A stretch of 64,000 nt of DNA from Edaphobacter bradus (GCF_025685645.1 NZ_JAGSYF010000001.1:1364001-1428000), one strand, 5' to 3'; counted from the first letter of the stretch, positions 46,836 through 58,181 are shown. Numbers and translations are program-made. Notes: generated from the letters alone by a model not told the origin.

Positions 46836-47342
46836 ATGCAACTGGCACTCTTCCTCATCTTTGGCGCGCTGGCGGTCGCGGGAGCCATCAACTTCCTGCT
46901 GCAAAGGCACCCGGTCAACAGCGCCCTTTCGCTGGTCGTCGTCATGATGTCCCTGGCCGTCCTTTTCTGGTCCCTCGGGGCCGAGTTCCTCGCCGCCGCG
47001 CAGGTCATCGTCTACTCCGGCGCCATCATGGTGCTCTTCGTCTTCGTCATCATGCTTTTGAACGCGGGCGAAGAAGAACGAACCCACGGCAGCCGTGCCG
47101 CCTACATCGCCGGATTCCCCGGCGCCGCGGCCATCTTCTGCCTCCTCAGCTTCGTCTTCCTCACCGAAGGCAAGTCCCTCGGCGCGGCCCAACTCGGCGG
47201 CTACCTCAGCCACGCCGTCTCCAACATCTCCCAGGTCAGCACGCTACTCTTCCGCGACTTCCTGCTGCCGTTCGAGGTCACCAGCGTTCTTATCCTCGTA
47301 GCGATCCTCGGAGCCGTCGTGCTCGCACGAAAGGAGCAATAG
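46836..47342 (+). CDS. nuoJ: NADH-quinone oxidoreductase subunit J
   Basis: Five-helix membrane subunit, 168 residues. NSALSLVVVMMSLAVLFWSLGAEF-like second helix region, VYSGAIMVLFVFVIMLLN and the C-terminal LVAILGAVVLARKE match the family. Followed by nuoK after six bases. Confidence 0.93.
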   Translation: MQLALFLIFGALAVAGAINFLLQRHPVNSALSLVVVMMSLAVLFWSLGAEFLAAAQVIVYSGAIMVLFVFVIMLLNAGEEERTHGSRAAYIAGFPGAAAIFCLLSFVFLTEGKSLGAAQLGGYLSHAVSNISQVSTLLFRDFLLPFEVTSVLILVAILGAVVLARKEQ

Positions 47343-47348
47343 CCCTTT

Positions 47349-47660
47349 ATGACAGCCGTCGTGCCTATCTCCTGGTACCTGGTCCTCGCCGCCATCCTCT
47401 TCTCCACCGGCGTCGCCAGCTTCCTCATCAAGCGCAATCTCATCACCGTCTTTATGTCGATCGAGCTGATGCTCAACGCAGTCAACTTGACCTTCGTCGC
47501 CTTCGCGCACATGTGGCACCAGGTCTCGGGCCAGATCTTCGTCTTCTTCGTCATGGTCGTCGCAGCAGCCGAGTCCGCGGTCGGACTCGCAATTATCATC
47601 GCCATCTTCCGCACGCGACAGACCCTCAACGTCGACCAGGTCAACCTGCTGAAACTCTAA
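47349..47660 (+). CDS. nuoK: NADH-quinone oxidoreductase subunit K
   Basis: Three-helix MrpC-like proton-channel subunit, 103 residues. The conserved helix-2 glutamate is in [12 protein letters not shown] and the second in [13 protein letters not shown]. The residues [19 protein letters not shown] start the first helix. Confidence 0.95.
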   Translation: MTAVVPISWYLVLAAILFSTGVASFLIKRNLITVFMSIELMLNAVNLTFVAFAHMWHQVSGQIFVFFVMVVAAAESAVGLAIIIAIFRTRQTLNVDQVNLLKL

Positions 47661-47675
47661 GGATCGTTACTTCCG

Positions 47676-49712
47676 ATGCCCGCTTCCTATCTCTGGTTGA
47701 TTCCGCTGCTTCCCTTCGCCGGGTTCCTCATCAACGGAACCCTCGGCCGCCGTCTGCCGCGCGCTCTCGTCTCCGCCGTCGCCCTTGTCTTCACCGCCAT
47801 CCCCGCCGCTCTCTGGATCTGGCTCTGGTTCAGCATGAAGGCCCCCGGCGCACCCCAGTCCATCCAGACCGTCGCGACCCTCTTCGGCAATAGCTGGATC
47901 TCCATCTCGGGCTTCCACGCCGACTTCGCCCTTACCGTCGATCACCTCACGCTCATCATGCTCGGTGTCGTCACCGGCGTCGGTTTCATCATCCATGTGT
48001 ACTCCGTCGGCTACATGGCGCACGAGGAGGGCTACTGGCGCTTCTTCGCCTACCTGAACCTCTTCATGTTCTTCATGCTGGTGCTGGTCCTCGCCTCCAA
48101 CTTCCTGCTGCTGTTTGTCGGCTGGGAAGGCGTCGGCCTCGCCTCCTACCTGCTCATCGGCTTCTACTTCCGCAAGGACTCCGCCGCCAACGCCGGCAAG
48201 AAGGCCTTCATCCTCAACCGCATCGGCGACTTCGGCTTCCTCCTCGCGATGTTCCTCCTCGTCGCCCACTTCGGCTCGCTCGACTTCTCCACCGTCTTCA
48301 ACGCCATTTCGCAACACCATGAGTGGCAGGGCGGATTCCTTACTGCCATCGCGCTCCTGTTAGTCCTCGGAGCCACTGGCAAGTCCGCGCAGATTCCTCT
48401 CTACGTCTGGCTCCCCGACGCCATGGAAGGCCCCACGCCCGTCTCGGCCCTCATTCACGCGGCCACGATGGTCACGGCGGGCGTCTACATGGTCGCCCGC
48501 TGCCACGTCCTCTTCGACCACAGCCCCTACGCCCTCGGAGTCGTCGCCATCATCGGCGCGGCCACCGCCATCTTTGCCGCCTGCATCGGCTTAGTGCAGC
48601 ACGACATCAAGCGCGTCCTCGCCTACTCGACCGTCTCCCAACTCGGCTACATGTTCCTCGGCTGCGGCGTCGGAGCCTACGCGGCCGGAATCTTCCACCT
48701 GCTCACCCACGCCTTCTTCAAGGCGCTGCTCTTCCTCGCCGCCGGCTCCGTCATCCACGCCCTGGGCGGCGAGCAGGACATGCGCAAAATGGGCGGCCTG
48801 CGAAAGCGCATCCCCGTCACCTTCTGGACCATGACGATGGGCGTCGTCGCCATCGCCGGAATCCCGCCGCTCGCTGGCTTCTTCTCCAAGGACGAGATTC
48901 TCTTCCGCGCCTTCACCAGCGACAACCCCATCGGCAAACTGCTGTGGCTCGTCGGCCTCGTCACCGCCGGAATGACATCCTTCTACATGTTCCGGCTCTG
49001 GTTCAAGACTTTCTGGGGTGAGGAGCGCTTCGAGGAACAAGCCGACCTCCACAACCACGGAGCCGCCGTCCACGCCCAGTCAGACACTCACACCGTCATG
49101 GTCGCCGATCACGACGACCGCCACGCCGGACACGCCCACGGCGTCCACGAGTCCCCGCTCGTCATGACCCTCCCGCTCATGATCCTCGCTCTGCTCTCGA
49201 TCATCGGCGGATGGGTCGGCATCCCTGCGGCCATGCTGGGTCACGACGAGATCGGCAGCTTCCTTGATCCAGTCTTCGGCGCCGGAGCCCCAGTAGCGGA
49301 AGCCGTCAGCCACTCGACTGAGCTTGGCCTCGCCGCTGTCTCCGTCCTCGCCGCCGCCATCGGCTTCTATATCGCCTGGCTCTTCTACTACCGCAAGCCC
49401 GGCATGGCAGCCGCGCTCGCGCAGCGGTCCCCGACCCTCTACCGCCTCGTCCTGAACAAGTTCTACATCGACGAACTCTACGGCCTCATCATCGTCACAC
49501 CGCTGCTCATGTTCTCGCGCCTCATTCTTGGAGGCCTCGTCGATACCGGCCTTATCAACGGCTCAGGTGCAGCCGCGGGAGCCACTACCAAGGGCCTCAG
49601 TAAGCTCACCCGGCAGATTCAGTCCGGAAACATTCGCTCCTACGCCGGCTGGCTCGCACTCGGCGCCGCTGCCGTCATCTTTGTCATGATCTTTGGCCGC
49701 TCACTCTGGTAG
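47676..49712 (+). CDS. nuoL: NADH-quinone oxidoreductase subunit L
   Basis: Largest antiporter-like proton-pumping subunit, 678 residues, about 15-16 helices and the lateral helix. Key motifs are GWEGVGLASYLLIGFYF (with the channel glutamate), PLYVWLPDAMEGPTPVSALI and IGLVQHDIKRVLAYSTVSQL. A histidine/aspartate-rich loop (HTVMVADHDDRHAGHAHG) occurs near residues 473-490. Family identity is certain. Confidence 0.96.
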   Translation: MPASYLWLIPLLPFAGFLINGTLGRRLPRALVSAVALVFTAIPAALWIWLWFSMKAPGAPQSIQTVATLFGNSWISISGFHADFALTVDHLTLIMLGVVTGVGFIIHVYSVGYMAHEEGYWRFFAYLNLFMFFMLVLVLASNFLLLFVGWEGVGLASYLLIGFYFRKDSAANAGKKAFILNRIGDFGFLLAMFLLVAHFGSLDFSTVFNAISQHHEWQGGFLTAIALLLVLGATGKSAQIPLYVWLPDAMEGPTPVSALIHAATMVTAGVYMVARCHVLFDHSPYALGVVAIIGAATAIFAACIGLVQHDIKRVLAYSTVSQLGYMFLGCGVGAYAAGIFHLLTHAFFKALLFLAAGSVIHALGGEQDMRKMGGLRKRIPVTFWTMTMGVVAIAGIPPLAGFFSKDEILFRAFTSDNPIGKLLWLVGLVTAGMTSFYMFRLWFKTFWGEERFEEQADLHNHGAAVHAQSDTHTVMVADHDDRHAGHAHGVHESPLVMTLPLMILALLSIIGGWVGIPAAMLGHDEIGSFLDPVFGAGAPVAEAVSHSTELGLAAVSVLAAAIGFYIAWLFYYRKPGMAAALAQRSPTLYRLVLNKFYIDELYGLIIVTPLLMFSRLILGGLVDTGLINGSGAAAGATTKGLSKLTRQIQSGNIRSYAGWLALGAAAVIFVMIFGRSLW

Positions 49713-49725
49713 CACTAACTTTGGT

Positions 49726-49750
49726 TGTCATCCCTCAGGGATCTGCTTTC
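49726..49750 (+). repeat. Short family 1 repeat before nuoM
   Basis: GTTGTCATCCCTCAGGGATC followed by TGCTTTC: a shortened copy with a CCCT/AGGG hairpin. It lies in the gap before nuoM and would give false N-terminal residues if the frame were extended upstream. Confidence 0.65.
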
Positions 49751-49765
49751 GTACTCAAGGAACCG

Positions 49766-51316
49766 ATGAATCTCGACCACTCCATCCTGACGATCATCAC
49801 CTTCGTCCCCCTCGCCGGAGCCATCGTCCTCGCGCTCCTGCCCGACCGCGACCGCATCCAGCAGTGGAGCGCCCTCGCCGTCACCCTCGTGACCTTCCTG
49901 CTCACGCTCCATCTTCCCTTCCACTACGACTACGCCGCCGCCTCCGGCAGTTTCCAGTTTGAGCAGAATCTCCTGTGGATCGCCAACCCATCGATCCACT
50001 ACCACGTAGGTGCCGACGGCCTCTCCATGTGGCTCGTCGTCCTCACCGGCCTGCTCGCCCCGCTCGGCGTCCTTATCTCCTGGCGAGCCATCGGCACCCG
50101 CCGCCGCCTCTTCTACACGCTCTTCCTGCTCCTACAGGTCGCGATGCTCGGCGTCTTCGTCTCGCTCGACCTCTTTCTCTACTACGCCTTCTGGGAGCTC
50201 TCGCTCGTTCCCACGGCGATCCTCATCGCCACCTTCGGGCGCACCGAGCATCGCCGGCGCGCCGCCATCAAGTTCTTCCTCTACGCCTTCATCCCCTCGG
50301 CCATCCTCCTCGTCGCCATGCTCTGGCTCTACGCGAAGACCGGCACCTTCGACATGCCCGTCCTCGCGCAGCTTGCCGCGACGCACAGCATCTCAAGCAA
50401 CTCCGCCGCGCTCTGGCTCGCCTCACTCGCCTTCCTCGCAGCCTTCGCCGTAAAGGTACCTGTCTTCCCGCTGCACGGCTGGCTCGCCGACGCCATCTCA
50501 GAAGCCCCCACCGCTGTCGTCATGGTGCTGGCCGGAAAGCTCGGCCTCTACTCCATCCTGCGCTTCTCCTTCGGCATCTTCCCCGCGCAGTCGCACCGCA
50601 TCGCACCGTTCATGATCGCCCTTGGAGCCATCGGCATCGTCTACGGCGCGCTGCTCGCGCTCGTCCAGAAGGACCTCAAGCGCCTCGCGGCCTTCGGAAC
50701 CCTCGGCCACGTCAGCATGGTCATCTTCGGCATCTTCGCCCTAACGATCGCGGGCGTCGACGGCGGAATCTACCAGACCCTCAACGAGGGCCTTGGCGGA
50801 TCTGCTTTCTTCATGCTGCTCGGCCTGCTCTACGAGCGCTACGGAACCTATGACATGCGCGACTACGGCGGCCTCGCTGCGAAGCTCCCGTGGATCGTCA
50901 CCATGTTCGTCATCACCTCACTCTCTGTCGTTGGCCTGCCCATGCTCAACGGCTTCGTCGGTGAGTTCCTCGTCCTCTCCGGCTCCATGCAGTCGGCCGT
51001 CGCGCACCACATCGCCTGGACCACCTTCGCCACCACGGGCGTAATCCTCACTGCCTCCTACATGCTCTGGATGATCCAGCGCGTCTTCTACGGCGATCTC
51101 AGTCCCAGAAGCGAATCGGTTCCGGCTGTCGATCTCGACATCCGCGAGCACCTCGCCCTCTGGCCGCTCGTCATCATCTTCCTCGTGATGGGCGTCGCCT
51201 CTCCGGTGTTCATGCGCGCCATCGATACCGCTGGCAGCCGCATCGCCGCCACACTCACTCACACCCAGGCCACAACCGTGAACTTTGAAGCCACCTCAGA
51301 AGGAGGCCAGCGCTAA
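49766..51316 (+). CDS. nuoM: NADH-quinone oxidoreductase subunit M
   Basis: Antiporter-like subunit, 516 residues, 14 helices. Channel glutamate in [13 protein letters not shown], lysine-bearing [19 protein letters not shown] and [17 protein letters not shown] are visible. ATG 49766 was chosen with AAGGAAC upstream; the longer open frame from 49721 comes from the repeat. Stop overlaps the nuoN start. Confidence 0.95.
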   Translation: MNLDHSILTIITFVPLAGAIVLALLPDRDRIQQWSALAVTLVTFLLTLHLPFHYDYAAASGSFQFEQNLLWIANPSIHYHVGADGLSMWLVVLTGLLAPLGVLISWRAIGTRRRLFYTLFLLLQVAMLGVFVSLDLFLYYAFWELSLVPTAILIATFGRTEHRRRAAIKFFLYAFIPSAILLVAMLWLYAKTGTFDMPVLAQLAATHSISSNSAALWLASLAFLAAFAVKVPVFPLHGWLADAISEAPTAVVMVLAGKLGLYSILRFSFGIFPAQSHRIAPFMIALGAIGIVYGALLALVQKDLKRLAAFGTLGHVSMVIFGIFALTIAGVDGGIYQTLNEGLGGSAFFMLLGLLYERYGTYDMRDYGGLAAKLPWIVTMFVITSLSVVGLPMLNGFVGEFLVLSGSMQSAVAHHIAWTTFATTGVILTASYMLWMIQRVFYGDLSPRSESVPAVDLDIREHLALWPLVIIFLVMGVASPVFMRAIDTAGSRIAATLTHTQATTVNFEATSEGGQR

Positions 51317-52806
51317 TGCCGAGCCTCTCCCCCAACATCGTCGCCCTTCTGCCCGAGTACATCCTCACCATCGCCGGCGTTCTTATCATGCTGGCCGAGC
51401 CCATGCTCCCTGCGGGCAGCTCGCGCAAGCCACTCGGCTGGCTCGCCATTCTCGGGACTCTCGCTGCAGGCCTCGCAAGCTGGTACCAGCTCAGCTTCGG
51501 CACGCTCCATGCCTTTTATGGCACGGTCCAGACCGACGCCTTCTCGGTCTTCTTCCACCTGCTGATCGCCGCCGTCGTCCTGGTCACACTCCTCAGCTCG
51601 CTCGACTATTTCGAAGGCAACGCCACCCACGCCGGCGAGTACTTCGCCCTCACCCTCTTCGGCGCTGTGGGAATGATGTTCATGACCTGCTCGGTCGAGC
51701 TCCTGATGGTCTTCATCGGCCTCGAGATCTCCTCCATCTCCACCTACATCATGGCCGGCTTCCGCAAGGGCCAGTCCACCGGCGTCGAGTCCTCTATCAA
51801 GTACTTCCTCCTCGGCTCCTTCGCCACTGCCTTCTTCCTCTACGGCATCGCGCTGGCCTTCGGAGCCACAGGCTCCACGTCGATCGCGGCCATCGCCCAG
51901 ACACTTGGCTCCAGCCCAACGCAGAAGCTCGCCTTCCTCGCTCTAGGCATGATGCTCATCGGCCTCGGCTTCAAGGTCTCCGCCGCGCCCTTCCACGTCT
52001 GGGCCCCCGACGTCTACCAGGGAGCCCCGGCCCCCATCGTCGGCATGATGTCCACGGCTCCCAAGATGGCCGCCTTCGCCGTCCTGCTCCGCATCACCTT
52101 CTCGGGCTTCGCTGGCATAGAGCACCGCTGGGCTGCGCTCATCTGGATCCTCGCTGCCCTGTCGATGACCATTGGCAACCTCGGCGCGCTACTCCAGCGC
52201 GATGTCAAGCGCCTCCTGGCCTACTCTTCCATCGCGCACGCCGGCTACCTGCTCGTCGCCTTCACTGCCTTCCCGCAAGATGGAATCGCCTCTGCCTGTT
52301 TCTACGCTGCTGCCTACTCCGCCATGCAGGTGGGCGCCTTCGCCGTCATCACCCAGATCGCCCGCTACGACGAGCAGGTCCGTACCATCGACGACTATGC
52401 CGGACTCGCCCTCAAGCGCCCCGTGCTGGCCGCCGTGCTCGGCTTCTTCCTGCTCTCCCTCATCGGCATCCCGTTCACCGGAGGCTTCTTCGGCAAGTTC
52501 TACGTCTTCACCGCCGCACTGCACTCCGGCCGCGTCTGGCTCGCCGTGATCGGCCTGCTCAACAGTGGAGTCGCCTGCTTCTACTACCTCCGACTGCTGG
52601 CCGCACTCTACAGCCGCCAGCCCCACGAAGACAGCCGCCTCAACCAGATTCCCTCTGTCAGCATTCCGGCAGCGGTAGCCCTAACCTTCACGGCCGTCGC
52701 AACACTGCTGCTCGGCATCGCCCCGGGCCGCGTGCTCTCGCTCGCCCAGCGCAGCGCTACAGCCACCGCGCCTGCCGCACAAAGCACCACGGCCACCAGC
52801 CGGTAA
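51316..52806 (+). CDS. nuoN: NADH-quinone oxidoreductase subunit N
   Basis: Antiporter-like subunit, 496 residues. [38 protein letters not shown] and [20 protein letters not shown] are diagnostic. One-base overlap with nuoM (TAATG). Last gene of the cluster; a strong terminator follows 41 bases downstream. Confidence 0.96.
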   Translation: MPSLSPNIVALLPEYILTIAGVLIMLAEPMLPAGSSRKPLGWLAILGTLAAGLASWYQLSFGTLHAFYGTVQTDAFSVFFHLLIAAVVLVTLLSSLDYFEGNATHAGEYFALTLFGAVGMMFMTCSVELLMVFIGLEISSISTYIMAGFRKGQSTGVESSIKYFLLGSFATAFFLYGIALAFGATGSTSIAAIAQTLGSSPTQKLAFLALGMMLIGLGFKVSAAPFHVWAPDVYQGAPAPIVGMMSTAPKMAAFAVLLRITFSGFAGIEHRWAALIWILAALSMTIGNLGALLQRDVKRLLAYSSIAHAGYLLVAFTAFPQDGIASACFYAAAYSAMQVGAFAVITQIARYDEQVRTIDDYAGLALKRPVLAAVLGFFLLSLIGIPFTGGFFGKFYVFTAALHSGRVWLAVIGLLNSGVACFYYLRLLAALYSRQPHEDSRLNQIPSVSIPAAVALTFTAVATLLLGIAPGRVLSLAQRSATATAPAAQSTTATSR

Positions 52807-52846
52807 ATCTCATTCTTCAATTCATTGAAGAGTCTCGCGCGCACAG

Positions 52847-52874
52847 AAAAGCCCTCGCCGAAGCGAGGGCTTTT
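52847..52874. terminator. Bidirectional intrinsic terminator between nuoN and atpE
   Basis: AAAAGCCCTCGC-CGAA-GCGAGGGCTTTT: 12-bp perfect stem, UNCG-type CGAA loop and T-runs on both strands, exactly between two convergent operons. Confidence 0.93.
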
Positions 52875-52910
52875 CGTACAGCTAAAAGCTAGCAGCTAAA
52901 AACTAAGAAC

Positions 52911-53213
52911 TTACTTCACCTTGAGGAAGATGATGACGAAGGTGAACAGCGCCAGCGACTCGATGAATGCGAGACCAAGAATCAGGAAGATGAAGATTCC
53001 AGGACGAGCTCCCGGGTTGCGCGCCAGGGCCTCGGTTGCCGAGGCCGTCGCCTTGCCCTGACCCAGACCGCAGAGACCAGCCGCAAGGGCCATGCCCAGA
53101 CCGGCAGCCAGCGGAACCCACTGATTGGCAGGCGCGACTGCGCTCTGCGCAAAGGCCGGCGTTGCGAGCAGCATTGCGGCCAACGACATAAACAGATATT
53201 GCAACTGCTTCAT
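52911..53213 (-). CDS. atpE: ATP synthase F0 subunit c
   Basis: c-ring subunit, 100 residues. The proton-binding glutamate is Glu85 in LAFIESLALFTF, with AGLCGLGQGKA in the first helix and the polar loop EALARNPGAR. Unlike most c subunits it carries an N-terminal signal-peptide-like extension (QLQYLFMSLAAMLLATPAFA, cleavage near residue 23). The 3' flank contains a short TAGCAGCTAAAAACTAAG-type repeat. It is the last gene of an F0-only cluster. Confidence 0.95.
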   Translation of the reverse strand: MKQLQYLFMSLAAMLLATPAFAQSAVAPANQWVPLAAGLGMALAAGLCGLGQGKATASATEALARNPGARPGIFIFLILGLAFIESLALFTFVIIFLKVK

Positions 53214-53350
53214 TGTGTTACTCCATCTCCCGTCAGATACGCCGCCAGTGGGTGGTTGATGCTCACCGTGCTGGCACCCTCACGCTCGCGGCGTTGTTGC
53301 TGCCCGGAAGAGGGAGTCCCTCCCAGACAAACTCAATTCGGTAATTCAAT

Positions 53351-53376
53351 CCGCGGTTTTCCGTGCAAACCCGCGG
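53351..53376. promoter_or_regulatory. Hairpin between atpB and atpE
   Basis: CCGCGG arms with a 14-base loop in the 170-base gap between atpB and atpE. Such intercistronic hairpins can stabilise the downstream mRNA, consistent with the need for many c subunits per complex. Confidence 0.4.
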
Positions 53377-53383
53377 TCGCGTT

Positions 53384-54115
53384 TTAATGATCGTGCGCCA
53401 CGGCAAGCGACAGGTAGATCGACGCCAGCAGGAAGAACACATACGCCTGCACCACGGCGACGCCAAGGTGCAGCCCCAGGAAGATCAGCGGAATTCCCAC
53501 CGGCACCAGCGAGAAGAACGCCAGCGTCACGAGATCCCCAGCGAACATGTTCGCGTAAAGTCGAACCGTGAGCGAGAGCACACGCGCGCAGTGCGAGATC
53601 ACTTCAATCGGGAACAGCAGCCACGACAGCCACCACACCGGCCCGAGGAACTGCTTGATGTACGCGCCGCCATTGGCCCGTAGACCGTGGAAGTGGTAGT
53701 AGAGGAACGTCACCAGCGCAAATCCCAGCGGAACCACAACGTTCGCGGTTGGCGACTCCAGCCCCGGCACCAGCCCCAGCAGGTTCGCTAGCAGGATGAA
53801 CAGGAACAGCGCCGTCAGGTAGCTGACAAACTGCTCCGAGCCATGTCCGATGATCTGTTCTGCCTGCTCCTCGACAAACTCGTTGGTCATCTCGGCCATG
53901 TGCTGCACTCCGCTCGGCTTCTCAATGCTCAACGAGAGCCGCACCACCACGAAGTACGCAACCAGCAGCAGGAAGACCAGCAGCTCCATCGCGAAGGCGT
54001 TCGAAATTGGAGCCTCAGGATACTGCGGTGTCACGTGAACGGACTTCAGCAGAGCCGTCACAGGCTCTGCGAAGTAGGCATTCAAAAAACGGGTAAACAA
54101 AAGCTGGGTTGGCAT
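53384..54115 (-). CDS. atpB: ATP synthase F0 subunit a
   Basis: Membrane stator channel of ATP synthase, 243 residues. The essential arginine is in LSLTVRLYANMFAGDLV; GLVPGLESPTANV and VQAYVFFLLASIYL are typical. Lies between the atpI-like gene and atpE on the minus strand. Confidence 0.95.
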   Translation of the reverse strand: MPTQLLFTRFLNAYFAEPVTALLKSVHVTPQYPEAPISNAFAMELLVFLLLVAYFVVVRLSLSIEKPSGVQHMAEMTNEFVEEQAEQIIGHGSEQFVSYLTALFLFILLANLLGLVPGLESPTANVVVPLGFALVTFLYYHFHGLRANGGAYIKQFLGPVWWLSWLLFPIEVISHCARVLSLTVRLYANMFAGDLVTLAFFSLVPVGIPLIFLGLHLGVAVVQAYVFFLLASIYLSLAVAHDH

Positions 54116-54150
54116 ATAGAAAAATCAGCAGAATCTTTTCTTAATCTCGC

Positions 54151-54561
54151 CTAAACGGTCCACGCCTTCAGCAGCTTGAGACCTTCCACTGTGAGCGCAA
54201 ACACTCCCAGCGCAAGGCCTCCGGCCAGCGCATACACTGAACCATTGAGTGCCTTAAGGCTAACATAAAGCAGCACTACCGTGAGGCCCAGCCGCAGGAA
54301 GAATCCCACCAGCACCATCCCCATCGGTCTGGCCTTCCCTCCGCCGTCCATCCGCTCCATCACGGCCGTCATCAGCCGCAGCCACTCAAACAGCCCCGAC
54401 CCCGAGATCGCCGCTCCCACCACCAGCAGAACCGCAGACTGCCACCCCAGCTTCCACCACAGCAGCGGAGCCGCCACCACCGTCACCACGGCCAGCAGCC
54501 GCAGCGCCCGCATCACCGTCTGGCGAAAGTCCTCATCACTAAAGCTCTCCAAAGCCCGCAC
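54151..54561 (-). CDS. atpI: AtpI-like membrane protein
   Basis: 136 residues with four hydrophobic segments (about 20-38, 42-58, 83-103, 107-125), the topology of ATP synthase assembly protein I, which helps c-ring formation. Sequence similarity is weak, so the name rests on position between atpZ and atpB and on topology. Translation appears to start at GTG 54561, immediately after the atpZ stop. Confidence 0.65.
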   Translation of the reverse strand: MRALESFSDEDFRQTVMRALRLLAVVTVVAAPLLWWKLGWQSAVLLVVGAAISGSGLFEWLRLMTAVMERMDGGGKARPMGMVLVGFFLRLGLTVVLLYVSLKALNGSVYALAGGLALGVFALTVEGLKLLKAWTV

Positions 54562-54798
54562 TTACTTCCCCCTCTTCAGATATCGCGACGCAGTCAGGAA
54601 GATCTGCATAAACCCGCCGGCAGCCCCCAGCAAAATCCCTACAACCCCCATCCAGGTCTGGTGGAAGTGCTTGTCCAGCCATTCGCCGATCAGCCATCCG
54701 ATCAGGCACCCGGCCGGCAGCGCAATCGCCAGCTGAATCATCGACTCCGCTTTCACCAGCTCGCCCAGCCCGCCGCCTTTTTTGTCGTCATCCGCCAT
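54562..54798 (-). CDS. atpZ: AtpZ/AtpI-family F0 accessory protein
   Basis: 78 residues, two membrane helices. GCLIGWLIGEWLDKHFHQTW followed by a second glycine-rich helix is the pattern of AtpZ/AtpQ proteins encoded ahead of atpI and atpB. Probably aids assembly or ion supply of the F0 sector. First gene of the cluster, divergent from lysS with 98 bases between. Confidence 0.75.
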   Translation of the reverse strand: MADDDKKGGGLGELVKAESMIQLAIALPAGCLIGWLIGEWLDKHFHQTWMGVVGILLGAAGGFMQIFLTASRYLKRGK

Positions 54799-54896
54799 AG
54801 CCCAACTATTACATCACGACATCCCCACCGCTTTCCCTTCCCGCCTCCACCCGCCGCTATACTGAAAAACGACCACACCCGTTCAAAGGAAACTTC

Positions 54897-56660
<1,764 letters not shown>

Positions 56661-56677
56661 GCATCATTCGACAAATC

Positions 56678-56763
56678 GGTCATTCCAAGCGCAACCTCTT
56701 AGCTACGGTCATTCCAAGCGCAGCCTCTTAGCTACGGTCATTCTGAGCGCAGCGAAGAATCCC
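56678..56763 (+). repeat. Tandem family 1 repeats after lysS
   Basis: Two near-identical 29-base units (GGTCATTCCAAGCGCA...CTCTTAGCTAC, differing at one base) at 56678 and 56707, followed by a fuller copy GGTCATTCTGAGCGCAGCG...AATCCC from 56736. The 288-base gap 56661-56948 consists almost wholly of repeats and hairpins. Confidence 0.85.
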
Positions 56764-56799
56764 GGCATTCCACCCAGAGCGCCACAAATACTCGGGTGC

Positions 56800-56832
56800 C
56801 CCATCCTTCGCAGCTTCATCGCGAAGGGTGGG
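56800..56832. repeat. Hairpin repeat, family 2
   Basis: CCCATCCTTCGC and GCGAAGGGTGGG (one G-T pair) around AGCTTCATC. Preceded by GCCACAAATACTCGGGTGCC as at 23085. A further hairpin with TTGATGGC/GCCATCAA arms follows at about 56870-56912. Confidence 0.75.
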
Positions 56833-56948
56833 AAAGTAAAAACCTCGGCCGCCACAAACTGGGTACCCCATTGATGGCGTGCCTGAACCGCCCTTCTGGA
56901 AGCCATCAAGGCTCTCACCCCACCAAATCCCGCTGACCTGCTGACTCG

Positions 56949-57326
56949 CTAACCAGCTTTTTTCATCTTCTTCACCACCTGCGCCAGCGAGTGCTCGTTC
57001 ATTGCCTCCACCGCATCGGCCCTGACCTTTTTCATCAGCCCCGTCACCGCCTTTTCGTCCACACTAAGCCAGTCCCCCGCCGTCGCTGCAAACACATCCC
57101 CCAGGCCGATCTGCTTGGGCGAGACCTTCAGCTTCGCCCCCCCGTGCGGCCCCTTGCGCTGCACAATCAGCCCCGCCTTGTGCAGCAGCAGAAACGCCCT
57201 CCGCACCATCACCGCGCTCTCCTTCAGCGTCTCGGCAATCGACGCCGATGTGTGCATATTCTCCGGCTCGCTGGCCAGCACTGCCAGCACCCGCACGCTC
57301 AGTTGAAAACGCTCACTCTGTGCCAT
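56949..57326 (-). CDS. Rrf2-family transcriptional regulator without cysteines
   Basis: 125 residues, winged-helix regulator. The recognition region TSASIAETLKESAVMVRRAF and wing KGPHGGAKL are typical of Rrf2. There is no cysteine in the protein, so it cannot carry the [2Fe-2S] cluster of IscR/NsrR-type members; it may sense a small molecule or other signal. Start ATG 57326 from homology; the frame is open much further upstream over the ymdB gene. The stop is abutted by a GACTCGCTAAC-type repeat. Divergent from ymdB, which may be its target. Confidence 0.85.
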   Translation of the reverse strand: MAQSERFQLSVRVLAVLASEPENMHTSASIAETLKESAVMVRRAFLLLHKAGLIVQRKGPHGGAKLKVSPKQIGLGDVFAATAGDWLSVDEKAVTGLMKKVRADAVEAMNEHSLAQVVKKMKKAG

Positions 57327-57384
57327 GCCAAGCAAACTACCACACCTGCAAGCCACGCACACTGCGGGTGATAGCATCTTTTTT

Positions 57385-58179
57385 GTGAACATTCTTTTCG
57401 TCGGCGATATCTTTGGCTCCGCCGGCCGCCACATCGTACGTGAACACCTGCCCCACGTCCTCGAAACCAACTCCGTCGATCTCCTTGTCATCAATGGCGA
57501 AAACGCCGCTGGAGGCTTTGGCATCACCCCCTCCATCGCTGAGGAGATCTTCGACCTCGGAGCCCACGTCATCACCACCGGCAACCACATCTGGGACAAG
57601 CGCGAGATCTTCGAGTACATGACCGTCCCCGCCGACTCCCATGAACGAGGACGCCGCATCCTGCGCCCGGCCAACTACGCCGTCGGAACCCCGGGCTTCG
57701 GCGTCTACGAGGGCACGCTCCCAAACGGCCAGACCTACGCCGTCCTGAACCTCCAGGGCCGCGTCTTCATGTCCTCCTGCGACGATCCATTCCGCAAGGC
57801 CGACGAGCTCCTCAGCCAGATCAAGGCCAAGGTCATTCTCCTTGACATCCACGCCGAGACCACCAGCGAGAAGGTCGCCCTCGGCTGGTTCCTCGACGGA
57901 CGCGTCACCGCCGTCCTGGGAACCCACACCCACATCCCCACAGCCGACGCCCGCGTCCTGCCCATGGGAACCGCCTTCCAGACTGACGTAGGCATGTCCG
58001 GCCCCTACGACTCGGTCATCGGCGTCGAGACCGAGCTCGTCCTCAACCGCTTCCTCACCGGCATGCCCGGCAAGTTCGAGCCCGCCAAGGGCAACCCCAA
58101 GATGTGCGCCGCCCTCATCAGCTGTGACGGAGCTACCGGACGAGCGTACAGCATCCAGCACATCATGCTCGGCGAATGA
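57385..58179 (+). CDS. ymdB: YmdB-family metallophosphoesterase
   Basis: 264 residues of the TIGR00282 family; the Bacillus member hydrolyses 2',3'-cyclic nucleotides and affects biofilm and sporulation choices. Metal ligands are seen in FVGDIFG, NGENAAGG, TGNHIWDKRE and GTHTHIPTADARV. GTG 57385 is the likely start because VNILFVGDIFG begins the domain. Followed by terminator structures. Rrf2 regulator is divergent. Confidence 0.92.
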   Translation: MNILFVGDIFGSAGRHIVREHLPHVLETNSVDLLVINGENAAGGFGITPSIAEEIFDLGAHVITTGNHIWDKREIFEYMTVPADSHERGRRILRPANYAVGTPGFGVYEGTLPNGQTYAVLNLQGRVFMSSCDDPFRKADELLSQIKAKVILLDIHAETTSEKVALGWFLDGRVTAVLGTHTHIPTADARVLPMGTAFQTDVGMSGPYDSVIGVETELVLNRFLTGMPGKFEPAKGNPKMCAALISCDGATGRAYSIQHIMLGE

Positions 58180-58181
58180 CT

